This document shows positions 26,021-35,197 of a stretch of DNA of 64,000 nt, one piece after another. Source of the stretch: Chitinophaga pinensis (GTDB lineage: Bacteria > Bacteroidota > Bacteroidia > Chitinophagales > Chitinophagaceae). The number at the start of each line of letters is the position of its first letter. Position 1 is the first letter of the stretch. The stretch is from assembly GCA_945878115.1 (NCBI GenBank), contig CAMDVD010000005.1, positions 1-64,000 of the forward strand, read 5' to 3'. A program made the position numbers and the translations under genes. The notes below the pieces were generated by a model that did not search any database, had not been told where the DNA came from, and saw nothing but the letters and a program-made list of their open reading frames with translations.

Positions 26021-26166
26021 AGTGATCGGCGGACAAATCGTCCCTGTCTGAGCAACCGACGCAGGAGGATTGTGAGTTTGGACGATGTGCGTCGAGCATG
26101 AACATTTTTTAGCAAAACTATCCACAGCCTTGATTTTTTGGTTCTTTTGTATCAAGACAAAAGAAC
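26021..26166. repeat. dispersed-type intergenic element ending in a perfect hairpin
   Basis: CGACGC (26057-26062) is inverted against GCGTCG (26089-26094). Further on, GTTCTTTTGT, ATCAAG and ACAAAAGAAC (26141-26166) form a perfect 10-bp stem followed by AAAA. The block fills most of the 25892-26253 gap. The open frame across it on the minus strand has no protein-like features. Confidence 0.55.
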
Positions 26167-26237
26167 AAAAGTTTATTCGTAGCGATAATGTAGTTAGTAT
26201 ATGAATAGAAGTATAAAATTTTATTTCCTTTCTCGAT

Positions 26238-26245
26238 TATATTTG
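26238..26245 (+). promoter_or_regulatory. -7 promoter element upstream of folC
   Basis: TATATTTG matches TAnnTTTG perfectly and is 8 bases from the folC ATG at 26254, implying a leaderless or nearly leaderless mRNA. No strong -33 box is seen. Confidence 0.5.
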
Positions 26246-26253
26246 CGAAAGCA

Positions 26254-27570
26254 ATGCAAACCATCGACGATACTTACCAACAAACCCTTGCGTATCTATA
26301 TGATAAACTGCCTATGTTTACACGCATAGGTGCAGCGGCGTATAAAGCAGATTTAAGTAACACTATTTTACTTTGTGAGAAATTAGGCAACCCGCATTTG
26401 CAATTGAAATGTATTCATATTGCAGGCACAAATGGGAAAGGAAGCACTAGTCATATGCTAGCTTCAGTGATGCAAACCAGTGGATATAAAACTGGATTGT
26501 ATACAAGTCCACATATATCTGATTTTCGAGAGAGAATTCGTATCAATGGGGAAATGATTAGCAAAGAATGGTTGATCGATTTTGTCGAAAAAATGAAACC
26601 AAGCATTGAAGAAATTCAACCTTCATTCTTTGAAATTACGGTTGCCATGGCGTTTGCTTATTTCGCAGAACAAAAAGTGGATATCGCCGTTATTGAAACT
26701 GGGCTTGGTGGATTGTTAGATAGCACAAATATTATTACACCAGAAATTTCAGTCATTACGAATATTAGTTTGGATCATACCAATTTATTGGGTTCAACAT
26801 TGGCCGAAATTGCTACACAAAAGGCAGGTATCATCAAGCACAATATACCAGTTGTAGTTGGTGAGAAGCAAACAGAAACAGAATCTATTTTTTTTACAAA
26901 AGCCATTCTGCAGCAAAGTCAAATCTACTACGCAGATAATCTCTATGAAGTGATTCAACGCAAACAAGAAGGTGGTTTATTGCACTTGAAATTGGTACAT
27001 AAAACGGCGATGCGTATCCTGAATGTGCAATTGGATTTATTAGGTGAATACCAAACCAAGAATATAAAAACAGTATTGACTGTTGTCGATTTACTGCGTA
27101 CAAAATCATGGCATATTAAAGAGCAAGATGTATATCAGGCCTTAAGAACTACTAAAAAACGAACTGGGATACGAGGGCGTTTTGATGTCATCGAACAAGA
27201 GCCAAAAATTGTGTTAGATGTAGCACATAATGAAGCGGGACTTCGAGAGGTTTTTGCGCAAGTATTGCAAATGAAGTTTGCCAAGTTGCACATTATTTGT
27301 GGCTTTGTCAGAGATAAAGAAATAGGGAAGGTGCTGCCTTTGTTTCCAAAAGAGGCAAATTATTATTTTACACAAGCCAATATTCCTAGAGCCTTACCTT
27401 GTAAAGAGTTATTGGAATTGGGAATTGAGCATCAGTTGAAAGGACAAGCATTTCCAGTCATTCAGGATGCTATCCAAAGTGCGATGAATCAAGCGGAGAA
27501 AACAGATTTGATTTTAATCACTGGTAGTTTTTTTATCTTGGATGATGCCTATTCATTTTTAATAAAATAG
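26254..27570 (+). CDS. folC: bifunctional folylpolyglutamate/dihydrofolate synthase
   Basis: The 438-residue length is normal for FolC. It has the ATP loop GTNGKGST (58-65), the TSPHISDFRERIRING motif, VAVIETGLGGLLDSTN (seen as DIAVIETGLGGLLDSTNI), SLDHTNLLGSTLAEIATQKAGI, and the Mur-ligase C-terminal domain with RGRFDVI and LDVAHNEAGL. It adds glutamate to dihydropteroate or folates in the cytoplasm. It stands alone ahead of the TMTC-like gene. Confidence 0.95.
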   Translation: MQTIDDTYQQTLAYLYDKLPMFTRIGAAAYKADLSNTILLCEKLGNPHLQLKCIHIAGTNGKGSTSHMLASVMQTSGYKTGLYTSPHISDFRERIRINGEMISKEWLIDFVEKMKPSIEEIQPSFFEITVAMAFAYFAEQKVDIAVIETGLGGLLDSTNIITPEISVITNISLDHTNLLGSTLAEIATQKAGIIKHNIPVVVGEKQTETESIFFTKAILQQSQIYYADNLYEVIQRKQEGGLLHLKLVHKTAMRILNVQLDLLGEYQTKNIKTVLTVVDLLRTKSWHIKEQDVYQALRTTKKRTGIRGRFDVIEQEPKIVLDVAHNEAGLREVFAQVLQMKFAKLHIICGFVRDKEIGKVLPLFPKEANYYFTQANIPRALPCKELLELGIEHQLKGQAFPVIQDAIQSAMNQAEKTDLILITGSFFILDDAYSFLIK

Positions 27571-27632
27571 AATGAAGGCTTTCTAAATTGAATGAAGTAA
27601 ACTACTTTTAGCACATCTAATTCATTCAGTGC

Positions 27633-29654
27633 ATGTCAAAAATAAAAAAAAATAATCCTGTAAAAACGACAGAAAAAGTTGTAACAGCGGAATCGATACA
27701 TCCTGTGGAAGAAAAGACTTGGTTAGAGAAGCTGACATCTGGGTATCTACCATATTTAATTATTGCTTTGCTTAGTATTGTCCTTTACGCCAATACATTT
27801 AAACACCAATTTGCTTTAGATGATGATATTGTTATTTGTAAAAATGAATATGTGTTGCGTGGTATACAAGGCTTGCCAGATTTATTTAAAAAAGATTTGT
27901 TCGATAGTTTTTATAAACAAATGAATACAACTGCACAGCTTTCAGGTGGACGTTATAGACCATTGTCTGTGGCTAGTTTCGCCTTAGAACAAGAATGGAT
28001 AGGCACTAGAGAGGATGCGAAGTTTGAGCCGAATTGTTGGGATGTAAATAAGAATGGCAAACAAGACATAGAAGAAGATGTCAATGGCGATGGACAGTAT
28101 AATGATAAGGATTATAGGTCTCAAGGTTTTACATTACGGCACATAGATAATGTGTTTTTTTATGCATTGGCCTGTTGCATGTTATTCTTATTTTTAAGTA
28201 CTGTAGTCTTCAAGGAAAAACCACTCTTGGCGCTTTTAATTACGTTATTATTTTTAGCACATCCAATTCATACAGAAGTGGTTGCGAATGTAAAAAGTAG
28301 AGATGAAATATTTTCATTTCTGTTTATGATAGCAGCTTTATTTTTTGCCCATCAATATGATAGCAAAGGGAAAATAAAATTCATTGTACTTTCATGTCTT
28401 GCCTTTTTCTGTGCATTGTTGTCGAAAGAGTATGGTGCTACTTTGCTGGTTTTGATTCCGCTTTCCTTGTATTTGTTTGGAGAAAATGGTTTGAAACTCC
28501 GTAAACATGTTATATTGTTTATTGGTATGCTTGTTCTCTTCGGTTTTTATTATAAAATTAGGATAGATGCAATAGGCAACATGGATTCAGCCTCTAATTT
28601 GCAACTCGGTGAACTCATGAATAATCCGTATTTGTTGGCAACGCATACTCAAGAAATTGCTACTAAAATATTTATGTTTTTGAATTATATCTGGAAGTTG
28701 ATATTTCCAATGACATTATGTTCCGACTATGGGTATAATAGTATTCCGTATAAAAATTTATTCGACTTAAGTGTTTGGATGAGTGTTATAGCAATATTCG
28801 GAATGATCATTGGCGGGGTAGTAGGGTTGGTGAAAAAAAATTGGGTTGCATTTGCGCTTGCATTTTATTTGTTGAATATATTATTGGTTACCAATTTGAT
28901 TTTCAATGTAGGTGCTACGATGGGGGAACGTTTAGCCTTTCATTCTTCTTTAGGTTTCTGTATGTTGCTTGGTTATGCTTTGTATTGGATAGGGCAAAAA
29001 GTGAATGTAACTGCTGCTTCCAAAATGGCGTTTTTTATCACGCTACCTATTTTATTTTTATATTCTGTCAAAACCATTGCAAGAAATAATGCTTGGAAGA
29101 ATGATATTTCATTGGCTTTGACTGATGTGGAAATAAACCCTGAAAGTATTTCTTTAAATGGGAATGCTTGTTCACGATACATTGATTTGTCGGAATGGCC
29201 AATCAATAAACCAAAGGAAAAAGAGTATTTTTTGAAAGCGGTAGGATACGGTAAAAAGTCCATTGCGCTACATCCGAGTTTTGTGAATGGTTATTTAAAT
29301 TTGGGTATTGCATATGCCAAATTAGAGCAATATGATAGTGCCAAAAAATGTTGGGATATTGCTTTCAAAATATATCCTCATCATCCGAGTAAAACCACTT
29401 ATTATAATTTGCTAGCAGATGTGTATTATCAAAAAGGATTCAAATTAGGTGGCGAAAAAAAATGGGCTGAGGGATTGGTTTTTCTTCAAACTGCGATAGA
29501 AATAAATCCTACGAATGCTAGATATTGGTATGATTTGGGCGGCTTTGCATATAATGCACAAAACTTTGCGAAGGCAAAAGAAGCATGGACAAAAGCGTAT
29601 CAATTAAATCCCAAGGATACGAATATAATTAAGGTGCAGCATGTGTTTCCGTGA
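27633..29654 (+). CDS. TMTC-like membrane glycosyltransferase with C-terminal TPRs and EF-hand-like loops
   Basis: This 673-residue protein has a GT-C membrane fold of about ten hydrophobic segments from residue 38 to about 480. The family acidic motif is FALDDDIVI (60-68), and AHPIHTEVVANVKSRDEI matches TMTC-type O-mannosyltransferases. TPR units occupy about 545-673 (HPSFVNGYLNLGIAYAKLEQYDSAKKCW read in pieces, NPTNARYWYDLG). Two adjacent acidic 12-residue loops at 137-148 and 149-160 (DVNKNGKQDIEE, DVNGDGQYNDKD) look like EF-hand or dockerin calcium loops in a periplasmic segment. Transferase activity is inferred. Confidence 0.8.
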   Translation: MSKIKKNNPVKTTEKVVTAESIHPVEEKTWLEKLTSGYLPYLIIALLSIVLYANTFKHQFALDDDIVICKNEYVLRGIQGLPDLFKKDLFDSFYKQMNTTAQLSGGRYRPLSVASFALEQEWIGTREDAKFEPNCWDVNKNGKQDIEEDVNGDGQYNDKDYRSQGFTLRHIDNVFFYALACCMLFLFLSTVVFKEKPLLALLITLLFLAHPIHTEVVANVKSRDEIFSFLFMIAALFFAHQYDSKGKIKFIVLSCLAFFCALLSKEYGATLLVLIPLSLYLFGENGLKLRKHVILFIGMLVLFGFYYKIRIDAIGNMDSASNLQLGELMNNPYLLATHTQEIATKIFMFLNYIWKLIFPMTLCSDYGYNSIPYKNLFDLSVWMSVIAIFGMIIGGVVGLVKKNWVAFALAFYLLNILLVTNLIFNVGATMGERLAFHSSLGFCMLLGYALYWIGQKVNVTAASKMAFFITLPILFLYSVKTIARNNAWKNDISLALTDVEINPESISLNGNACSRYIDLSEWPINKPKEKEYFLKAVGYGKKSIALHPSFVNGYLNLGIAYAKLEQYDSAKKCWDIAFKIYPHHPSKTTYYNLLADVYYQKGFKLGGEKKWAEGLVFLQTAIEINPTNARYWYDLGGFAYNAQNFAKAKEAWTKAYQLNPKDTNIIKVQHVFP

Positions 29655-29722
29655 TGGATTCTTTATGACAATAAGAGGTAGATATGGTGAGTGTACTTAA
29701 TTGTATAAAGACAAAATAAGTA

Positions 29723-30436
29723 ATGAAAATAGTGACTTGGAATTGTAATGGTGCATTAAGGAATAAGTTTGAACATCTTTCAGAACTTGAGGCAGACATT
29801 TATATAGTCCAAGAATGTGAAAACCCAGTATTGGCGAAACATCAGCAATATGTTTCTTGGGCAGAAAACCATTTATGGAAGGGGGATAATAAAAATAAAG
29901 GCATTGGAATTTTTGCAAAAAATAGAACAACAATAGAATTGATTAATTGGAGTGCAACTTACAAAAATCATGATGTAAAGCACTTCTTGCCATGCTTGGT
30001 AAATAACGATTTTCAGTTGCTTAACATTTGGACGAGTCAAAACAAATCGCCAAACTTCGCTTACATTGGTCAGTTGTGGAAATACTTAGAAATAAATAAA
30101 TCAAATTTTAAGAAAATTATTCTAGCTGGCGATTTTAATAGCAATTCGATTTGGGATGAATGGGATAGGTGGTGGAATCATTCTGATGTTGTAAACGATT
30201 TATCAAAAATGAACATCAACAGTTTGTATCATAGTCATGTTAATGAGGTACAAGGAAAAGAATCAAATCCAACTTTTTTTCTGCAAAGAAATAAAGCTAA
30301 ACCATATCACATTGATTATATTTTTGCTGCCAAGGAGATTGAAAATAATTTGAAGAATTTCGAAATTGGAGACATGGAAAAATGGTTGAGATATAGCGAC
30401 CATCTTCCTGTAATTTGTGAACTTAATAATTTTTAG
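29723..30436 (+). CDS. endonuclease/exonuclease/phosphatase family protein
   Basis: This 237-residue protein has no signal peptide. It shows the DNase I-like fold signatures: KIVTWNCNGALRNK at the start, YIVQECEN (metal-binding Glu), IILAGDFNSNSIWDE (GDFN) and YIFAAKE, ending RYSDHLPVICEL (SDH). The length fits a stand-alone nuclease or phosphatase; the substrate cannot be told. It is followed by a toxin-antitoxin pair but is not clearly part of it. Confidence 0.85.
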   Translation: MKIVTWNCNGALRNKFEHLSELEADIYIVQECENPVLAKHQQYVSWAENHLWKGDNKNKGIGIFAKNRTTIELINWSATYKNHDVKHFLPCLVNNDFQLLNIWTSQNKSPNFAYIGQLWKYLEINKSNFKKIILAGDFNSNSIWDEWDRWWNHSDVVNDLSKMNINSLYHSHVNEVQGKESNPTFFLQRNKAKPYHIDYIFAAKEIENNLKNFEIGDMEKWLRYSDHLPVICELNNF

Positions 30437-30575
30437 AGAATGAAATTTGGAAAGACAATTTTCCTATCTGTTGGTGGCATAGACCAAAAATATATTACAG
30501 TTTTGGGGATACGAACCAATAGGACAAACATTTGAAAAATAAAGTCTTACTTTTACGGAGATAAAAAAATAGTAT

Positions 30576-30806
30576 ATGCTGTATGGATATATAAATATTG
30601 ACCCGGAAATAATGAGTGGAACGCCGGTGTTTAATGGAACAAGAGTTCCCATTCAAAACTTATTTGATTACATTGAAGGTGGTGATGACCTTTTGGAATT
30701 TTTGGATGATTTTCCATCTGTAACAAAAGAGGCAGCGATAGCCGTACTTGAAATGGCCAAAAATAGCATTACAAAAGAAAAGATACTTCATGAGAATTTT
30801 GCTTGA
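30576..30806 (+). CDS. DUF433 domain antitoxin
   Basis: The protein has 76 residues. INIDPEIMSGTPVFNGTRVPIQNLFDYIEGGDDLLEFLDDFPSVTKE, read in pieces, is the DUF433 signature (P-x-x-x-G-x-P-x-x-x-G-T-R-x-P), a winged-helix antitoxin family. It overlaps the following DUF5615 gene by 17 nt. DUF433/DUF5615 is a known VapBC-like arrangement in bacteria. Confidence 0.9.
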   Translation: MLYGYINIDPEIMSGTPVFNGTRVPIQNLFDYIEGGDDLLEFLDDFPSVTKEAAIAVLEMAKNSITKEKILHENFA

Positions 30807-31113
30807 TGAAAGTTTGCCAAAAAAGCTTAAAAAGGAATTTGGTCCAGAGCATGAAGTACTATCGGTAAGAGATATGAAATGGTTAGGAGAAAAAAATGGA
30901 ATTCTACTAAAGCATATGATTGAAAATCGCTTTGAACTATTCGTAACCGTGGATAGGAATCTCCAATATCAACAAAATCTTGAAAGATTGCCTTTGACAA
31001 TAATTGTTCTTTGTGCAATCAATAATAGACTTGAAACACTTTCTGCTTTGATTCCTAAAATATTTGAACGAATTAATTTGAATGTAATAGACAATGTTAT
31101 TGAGATTAGTTAA
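30790..31113 (+). CDS. DUF5615 PIN-like toxin
   Basis: The start at 30790 (MRILLDESLPKKLKKEFG) gives 107 residues; an earlier in-frame ATG at 30748 would lie inside the antitoxin gene. The Mut7-C/DUF5615 PIN-like pattern is visible: LLDESLP with the first acidic residue, HEVLSVRDMKWLGEKNG and LFVTVDRNLQYQQN with a second aspartate. It is a likely ribonuclease toxin neutralised by the upstream DUF433 protein, to which it is coupled by overlap. Confidence 0.88.
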   Translation: MRILLDESLPKKLKKEFGPEHEVLSVRDMKWLGEKNGILLKHMIENRFELFVTVDRNLQYQQNLERLPLTIIVLCAINNRLETLSALIPKIFERINLNVIDNVIEIS

Positions 31114-31204
31114 TCAGCCAACTGTTCACTTGTGTTTAAAGGAAATATTGGTTTTAGTTTAGGCGCTAAAGGTCAATACTGATGCTGTTTGTTTTGACTA
31201 TCGT

Positions 31205-31254
31205 TTGGTGTCCCACCAACCGAAATTTTTGAAAGTTGGTTGGTGGGACACCAA
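31205..31254. repeat. perfect 17-bp inverted repeat, GGTTGGTG family
   Basis: TTGGTGTCCCACCAACC (31205-31221) is the exact reverse complement of 31238-31254 (GGTTGGTGGGACACCAA), with 16 bases between. Each arm contains the unit found singly at 15488-15506. It lies between the convergent toxin and GT87 genes and could terminate both. Confidence 0.85.
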
Positions 31255-31283
31255 CCAATAGTACAATGTTCAAATCATGTCAA

Positions 31284-32429
31284 TTACACAACAACTTCTT
31301 GCCTTCTTCCATCCACCCACAACTCCACCTGCACTTTCAACCAAATGAATAATACGCCAAGCGTCTTTATTTTATAAGGCTCAAAGAAATTGTTTTTCCA
31401 GTCCTTAGGCATCACATCTGTTGGCGAAAGAATCGTAAAGATGAACATAAAAAGAAGTAGAAAAATATCTAGCTTGTTCGGTTTTTGTTTCATGGCAAAC
31501 CAAATTGCACAGCCCGTTACAGCAATGATATACGTTGCCGATTCTGCCATTTGGTTGAAGATAACCAAGAACATCAGTAAGGAGGCCATAAATAGAAATT
31601 GAAAATCTTTCTCTTGATTTTTTTTGTATTGAATCAATGGTAAAAGTGTAATGCTTAAGCCAAGCAATTGTATCAAAGTGAAATTGGGTTCTATACCAAA
31701 CCAAGTTTGCATCAGCCCCATTACAGATAATTGAATATTTGTTTGATAAGCCGTAATACTATCCAACCAAGATTGGTGCATGGTACAAAACGAATGCCAT
31801 GGAATGACAACTAAAGGAATGAATGCAAGCACTAAAAAACAAACACTTGAATAGGCAATAAATTTTATTTTTTGTTGTGGAAATAAAAAAAAGATGCCCG
31901 CAGCGAATGCATATATTTTGATAAAACCAGCAAAGACAATGGCTGTAGCTGCACCAAATAATTTACGTTGATGAAGCAATACCATTCCCCAAACAATTAA
32001 ACCGGCAATTAGTGAATTACTTTGTGAATTAATCATGGCAGTTATACACTCCATCACCACAATGGCTATGCTAATATAAAATGCCTTGTCTCTATCTTTA
32101 AAAAGTTGTCGCAGGCCAGTAAATAATACAAGGATATTGAGATAATTCCACAGCATTAATCCAAGCCAATTCGGAAGATAAGCAAGTATGCCGAAGCACA
32201 ATGCAAATGCTGGCGAGTAACGATAATAGTCTACAAACTGCAGCGGATAAGCTTGGTAAATATCTTTATCGTGCAATAAATTGAAAAATGATTCTTTATA
32301 AATCATGTAGTTGTTGATAGTACTGCCACCAACACCAATACCAGAATGATTGAAGCGAAGTAAAGTAATGATGATGACCAATACTATACAGGCAGCATGA
32401 AATATTTTATCGATGGTTTCTTTACGCAT
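31284..32429 (-). CDS. GT87-like (DUF2029) membrane glycosyltransferase
   Basis: The start at 32429 overlaps the deacetylase stop by 8 nt (ATGCGTAA), so translation is coupled; an in-frame start at 32465 is less likely. The product is about 381 residues with some nine to ten hydrophobic segments, a GT-C fold. NSQSNSLIAGLIVWGMVLLHQRKLFGAATAIVFAGFIKIYAFA, read in pieces, is the GT87 QSN/K-x-Y signature region. GT87 enzymes use polyprenyl-phosphate mannose or similar donors. It forms a two-gene operon with the deacetylase at the glycan locus. Confidence 0.8.
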   Translation of the reverse strand: MRKETIDKIFHAACIVLVIIITLLRFNHSGIGVGGSTINNYMIYKESFFNLLHDKDIYQAYPLQFVDYYRYSPAFALCFGILAYLPNWLGLMLWNYLNILVLFTGLRQLFKDRDKAFYISIAIVVMECITAMINSQSNSLIAGLIVWGMVLLHQRKLFGAATAIVFAGFIKIYAFAAGIFFLFPQQKIKFIAYSSVCFLVLAFIPLVVIPWHSFCTMHQSWLDSITAYQTNIQLSVMGLMQTWFGIEPNFTLIQLLGLSITLLPLIQYKKNQEKDFQFLFMASLLMFLVIFNQMAESATYIIAVTGCAIWFAMKQKPNKLDIFLLLFMFIFTILSPTDVMPKDWKNNFFEPYKIKTLGVLFIWLKVQVELWVDGRRQEVVV

Positions 32430-33189
32430 TAGATTGTAAAAAGTGGTGTATGGTAGAAAATTCACCTTTTGTTTTAAGCCAAGTACAGTATGCCATAAAT
32501 CGTTCTTGTAATGCGGTATGATCGATTCGCTTCACGTAAAATGGTAAATCATAATGACGCAAATCACAAAACTCCCAAGGATGGAAATACAATACAAGAT
32601 AGCCATCGTGCTCTAATACATTGCTGGTCCATTTTTTAATCAAGCTCATTGGGAGGTTTTTAAACAATAACCAGAAAAGGGGTATTCTCAATCTTGGTGT
32701 AACACTTGCTGGTATGATGGTTAAATTGTTTTTTTGATGTATGGTTCTTGGTTGCGATAGATGATTGTATCGACCAGGTAAATAAGTTGGATTAGAAGTG
32801 GCATCATATTCAAATCCATTCTCTGAAAGGACAAGGTGATTGATAGGTGCCATGCGCGGTGAACGGTAACCATATACTTTGTCCTGCGTGATGGATTCTA
32901 ATATTTGTTTCGATTGTAAAATTAAACTCTCATCTGCATCGCCATGCGCATAACCATGTGAAGCGATTTCATTTTTTTTACTCAATTGTTGTATGAGTGA
33001 TACGTTATTTTCTGCAAATAAGCCTGTTGTAAATAAGGTAGTTGGAATATCTAATGACAATAGCATTTGCTGCACAATATGTAATCCTTCTGTGCCTATT
33101 TTTAATTGTTCCGTCATGGAAAGTTGCGCTCCATATTCATTTGGAATATCAAATTCTTCAACATCAAAAGTGAGTAATATTTGTTTCAT
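32422..33189 (-). CDS. polysaccharide deacetylase family protein (NodB-like)
   Basis: The start at 33189 (MKQILLTFDVEEFDIPNEYG) gives 255 residues; the longer frame from 33261 has a non-native leader. NodB motifs are visible: LTFDVEEFD (metal Asp/catalytic base), EIASHGYAHGDAD (HxxxH ligands), VYGYRSPRM (arginine motif) and YLVLYFHPWEF (C-terminal His). The family removes N- or O-acetyl groups from glycans. No signal peptide is seen, so it may act on a lipid-linked intermediate inside the cell. Confidence 0.88.
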   Translation of the reverse strand: MKQILLTFDVEEFDIPNEYGAQLSMTEQLKIGTEGLHIVQQMLLSLDIPTTLFTTGLFAENNVSLIQQLSKKNEIASHGYAHGDADESLILQSKQILESITQDKVYGYRSPRMAPINHLVLSENGFEYDATSNPTYLPGRYNHLSQPRTIHQKNNLTIIPASVTPRLRIPLFWLLFKNLPMSLIKKWTSNVLEHDGYLVLYFHPWEFCDLRHYDLPFYVKRIDHTALQERFMAYCTWLKTKGEFSTIHHFLQSNA

Positions 33190-33379
33190 TAGTCTAGTCG
33201 AGAATCCATGCTTTTCATTGTCAAATAAGGGTAAAAATAATCCGAAAGATGAGGAAGTCAATTATATTTTAGGGAATAATAAAACGGAATAAAATATTTT
33301 TTCTTCTAGGTAAGAAAAATCTGTTCATAAACAATCCATAGTTTTTACAATCTTCCGCACACTTTTACAGAGGAAAGGT

Positions 33380-33387
33380 TATTTTTG
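33380..33387 (+). promoter_or_regulatory. -7 promoter element upstream of ftsE
   Basis: TATTTTTG matches TAnnTTTG and lies 18 bases before the ftsE ATG at 33406. A -33 element is not clear. Confidence 0.4.
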
Positions 33388-33405
33388 TTTTTAGAATTCG
33401 AACTA

Positions 33406-34098
33406 ATGACAGAAAACAATATCGTACTTCAATTGCGTAATGCACAGATATATCAAGGGGGACAGCTCATACTGAGTAATGTAAATTTATCCGTTCAAAA
33501 AGGGGAGTTTGTATATTTAATTGGGAAAACAGGGACGGGTAAATCAAGTTTGCTTAAAACTTTATACGGCAATATCCCATTACTGCAAGGTGAAGGTGAA
33601 GTGTGTGGTTTCAATTTACGTGATTTGACATGGAAAAATGTGCCATTTCTTCGTCGAAATTTGGGTATTGTATTCCAAGATTTTCAATTGTTGACAGATA
33701 GAAATGTACATGACAATTTGATGTTTGTGTTGCAAGCAACTGGTTGGGTAGATAAGAATTTAATCAACGAAAAAATAAATAGTGTATTGGGTAAAGTTGG
33801 CTTGAAAGGAAAGGGTGGAAAAATGACGTATGAAATGAGTGGAGGTGAACAACAAAGAGTTGATATTGCTCGTGCATTATTGAATAATCCGAAGTTGATT
33901 TTGGCCGATGAACCAACCGGAAATTTAGATCCAGATACTTCCGATGAAATTATGTTGTTGTTGCATTCTATTTGCGCCGATTACGGAACAGCTATTATTA
34001 TGGCAACTCATGATTATAGCATTATTCAAAAATTCCGTTCACGAATTATTCGCACCGAACATGGTAAAGTATTTGATAATGCTAGTGTAACTTACTAA
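33406..34098 (+). CDS. ftsE: cell-division ABC transporter ATP-binding protein FtsE
   Basis: The start at 33406 ([20 protein letters not shown]) gives 230 residues. Walker A is [12 protein letters not shown], the Q-loop FQDFQLL, the signature [16 protein letters not shown], Walker [16 protein letters not shown] and the H-loop ATHDYS. FtsE works with the membrane protein FtsX to activate peptidoglycan hydrolases at division. ftsX is not adjacent, which is common in Bacteroidota. Its 3' end overlaps the convergent glycosyltransferase gene by 17 nt. Confidence 0.9.
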   Translation: MTENNIVLQLRNAQIYQGGQLILSNVNLSVQKGEFVYLIGKTGTGKSSLLKTLYGNIPLLQGEGEVCGFNLRDLTWKNVPFLRRNLGIVFQDFQLLTDRNVHDNLMFVLQATGWVDKNLINEKINSVLGKVGLKGKGGKMTYEMSGGEQQRVDIARALLNNPKLILADEPTGNLDPDTSDEIMLLLHSICADYGTAIIMATHDYSIIQKFRSRIIRTEHGKVFDNASVTY

Positions 34099-35197
34099 TT
34101 ATTTTCTGCGCATTTAATGCATTGGAAAAAGCTTGTAATAACTGTTTTCGTTTTTCTTTGTCTGCTTCTGTAAATGGTATTTTCATATACATAGCAATTT
34201 GTTTTTTAAAATCATTCGCGTCATTTGCAAGTAACACTGCATCTTCTAAATCTGAACCAGTAAGCATTTCGGCGTTAGCAATACAATGCCTTCCAGCAAA
34301 AAGGGCATGCAATAATTTCAATTTTAATCCGGTAGTTTGAAAGCTGGGCAATACATGAATGTGTGCATTGACTATCCATTCATTCAATTCGGAATCGCTT
34401 GGATTAGCAATAATTTGGATATTTTTAGATTGCAAGCGCATCAAATTTTTACTTGGATTCTTACCAGCAATCACCAAAGAAAAATCCGTATTCGCAAAAA
34501 CGTCTTGTATTAAAAATTGAGCTGCTTTTTCATTTTCAGCAATTTGTAAATTACCATGATACAAGCAATAATTTCCCTGACCTATTGCAGAAATAACTTC
34601 TGAAAAAGGGTGAAATGCAGCAGTGTACATTACAGGTAGTTTTGGATAGAGATTTTGAAAAAAAGTGGTATCGTGTTTTGCAATGGGAAATAAGCATTGT
34701 GCATGTTGTAAGGACTTTTCATAGACTGCCAATCGGTTGGATTCCCAAGCATAATAAATTTTTTTGAAAAGCTGTTTTGTGTTATTCGACAACTGTGAAT
34801 AATAGGCAGACTCCACATTGTGTGTACGAATCAATTTATGGCGTTTGTCTAATTTGGGGTCATTCAAAAAGTAAGTCGTATGTATGCCTTCAAATAAAAT
34901 CGGCGCATCATCCATGCATAAATTTTTCAATAATTCTGGATGACATCTCGAAGAAACAATATAGGGTAAGGAAGCATGCAAGCCTCTCCAGCCAGTGGTT
35001 CTAGGGTAATAGAAAATTTTACTACAGTATTTTTTCAATGCTGTGTTGGGTTGTCTTTCGCCATATTGAAAACAATGTATAGTAATGTCCATACCCGCTT
35101 GGTGTAAAGCTTGTAAACGATAAAATGCATCTATCACGCCACCGTAATCTGCAGGAAAAGGAATGTCCCAAAAGACGATATGTAATTTATTCTCCAA
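34082..35197 (-). CDS. GT4-like glycosyltransferase
   Basis: This 371-residue protein opens with IVFWDIPFPADYGGVIDAFYRLQALHQAG, the glycine-rich N-terminal loop of GT4 enzymes. LIRTHNVESAYYSQL is a shared motif of this subgroup, and the C-terminal domain carries VIAGKNPSKN, HVLPSFQTTGLKLKLLHALFAGRHCIAN. The usual E-x7-E is altered: the GLKLKLLHAL helix lacks the canonical Glu pair. It overlaps the next upstream gene by 11 nt in a three-gene minus-strand operon. The sugar is unknown. Confidence 0.85.
   Translation of the reverse strand: MENKLHIVFWDIPFPADYGGVIDAFYRLQALHQAGMDITIHCFQYGERQPNTALKKYCSKIFYYPRTTGWRGLHASLPYIVSSRCHPELLKNLCMDDAPILFEGIHTTYFLNDPKLDKRHKLIRTHNVESAYYSQLSNNTKQLFKKIYYAWESNRLAVYEKSLQHAQCLFPIAKHDTTFFQNLYPKLPVMYTAAFHPFSEVISAIGQGNYCLYHGNLQIAENEKAAQFLIQDVFANTDFSLVIAGKNPSKNLMRLQSKNIQIIANPSDSELNEWIVNAHIHVLPSFQTTGLKLKLLHALFAGRHCIANAEMLTGSDLEDAVLLANDANDFKKQIAMYMKIPFTEADKEKRKQLLQAFSNALNAQKIISKLH

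Noticed and set aside
25871-26155. 94-codon minus-strand open frame
   Set aside because: It spans the tail of the CotH gene and a repeat-like intergenic element; the translation has no recognisable features.
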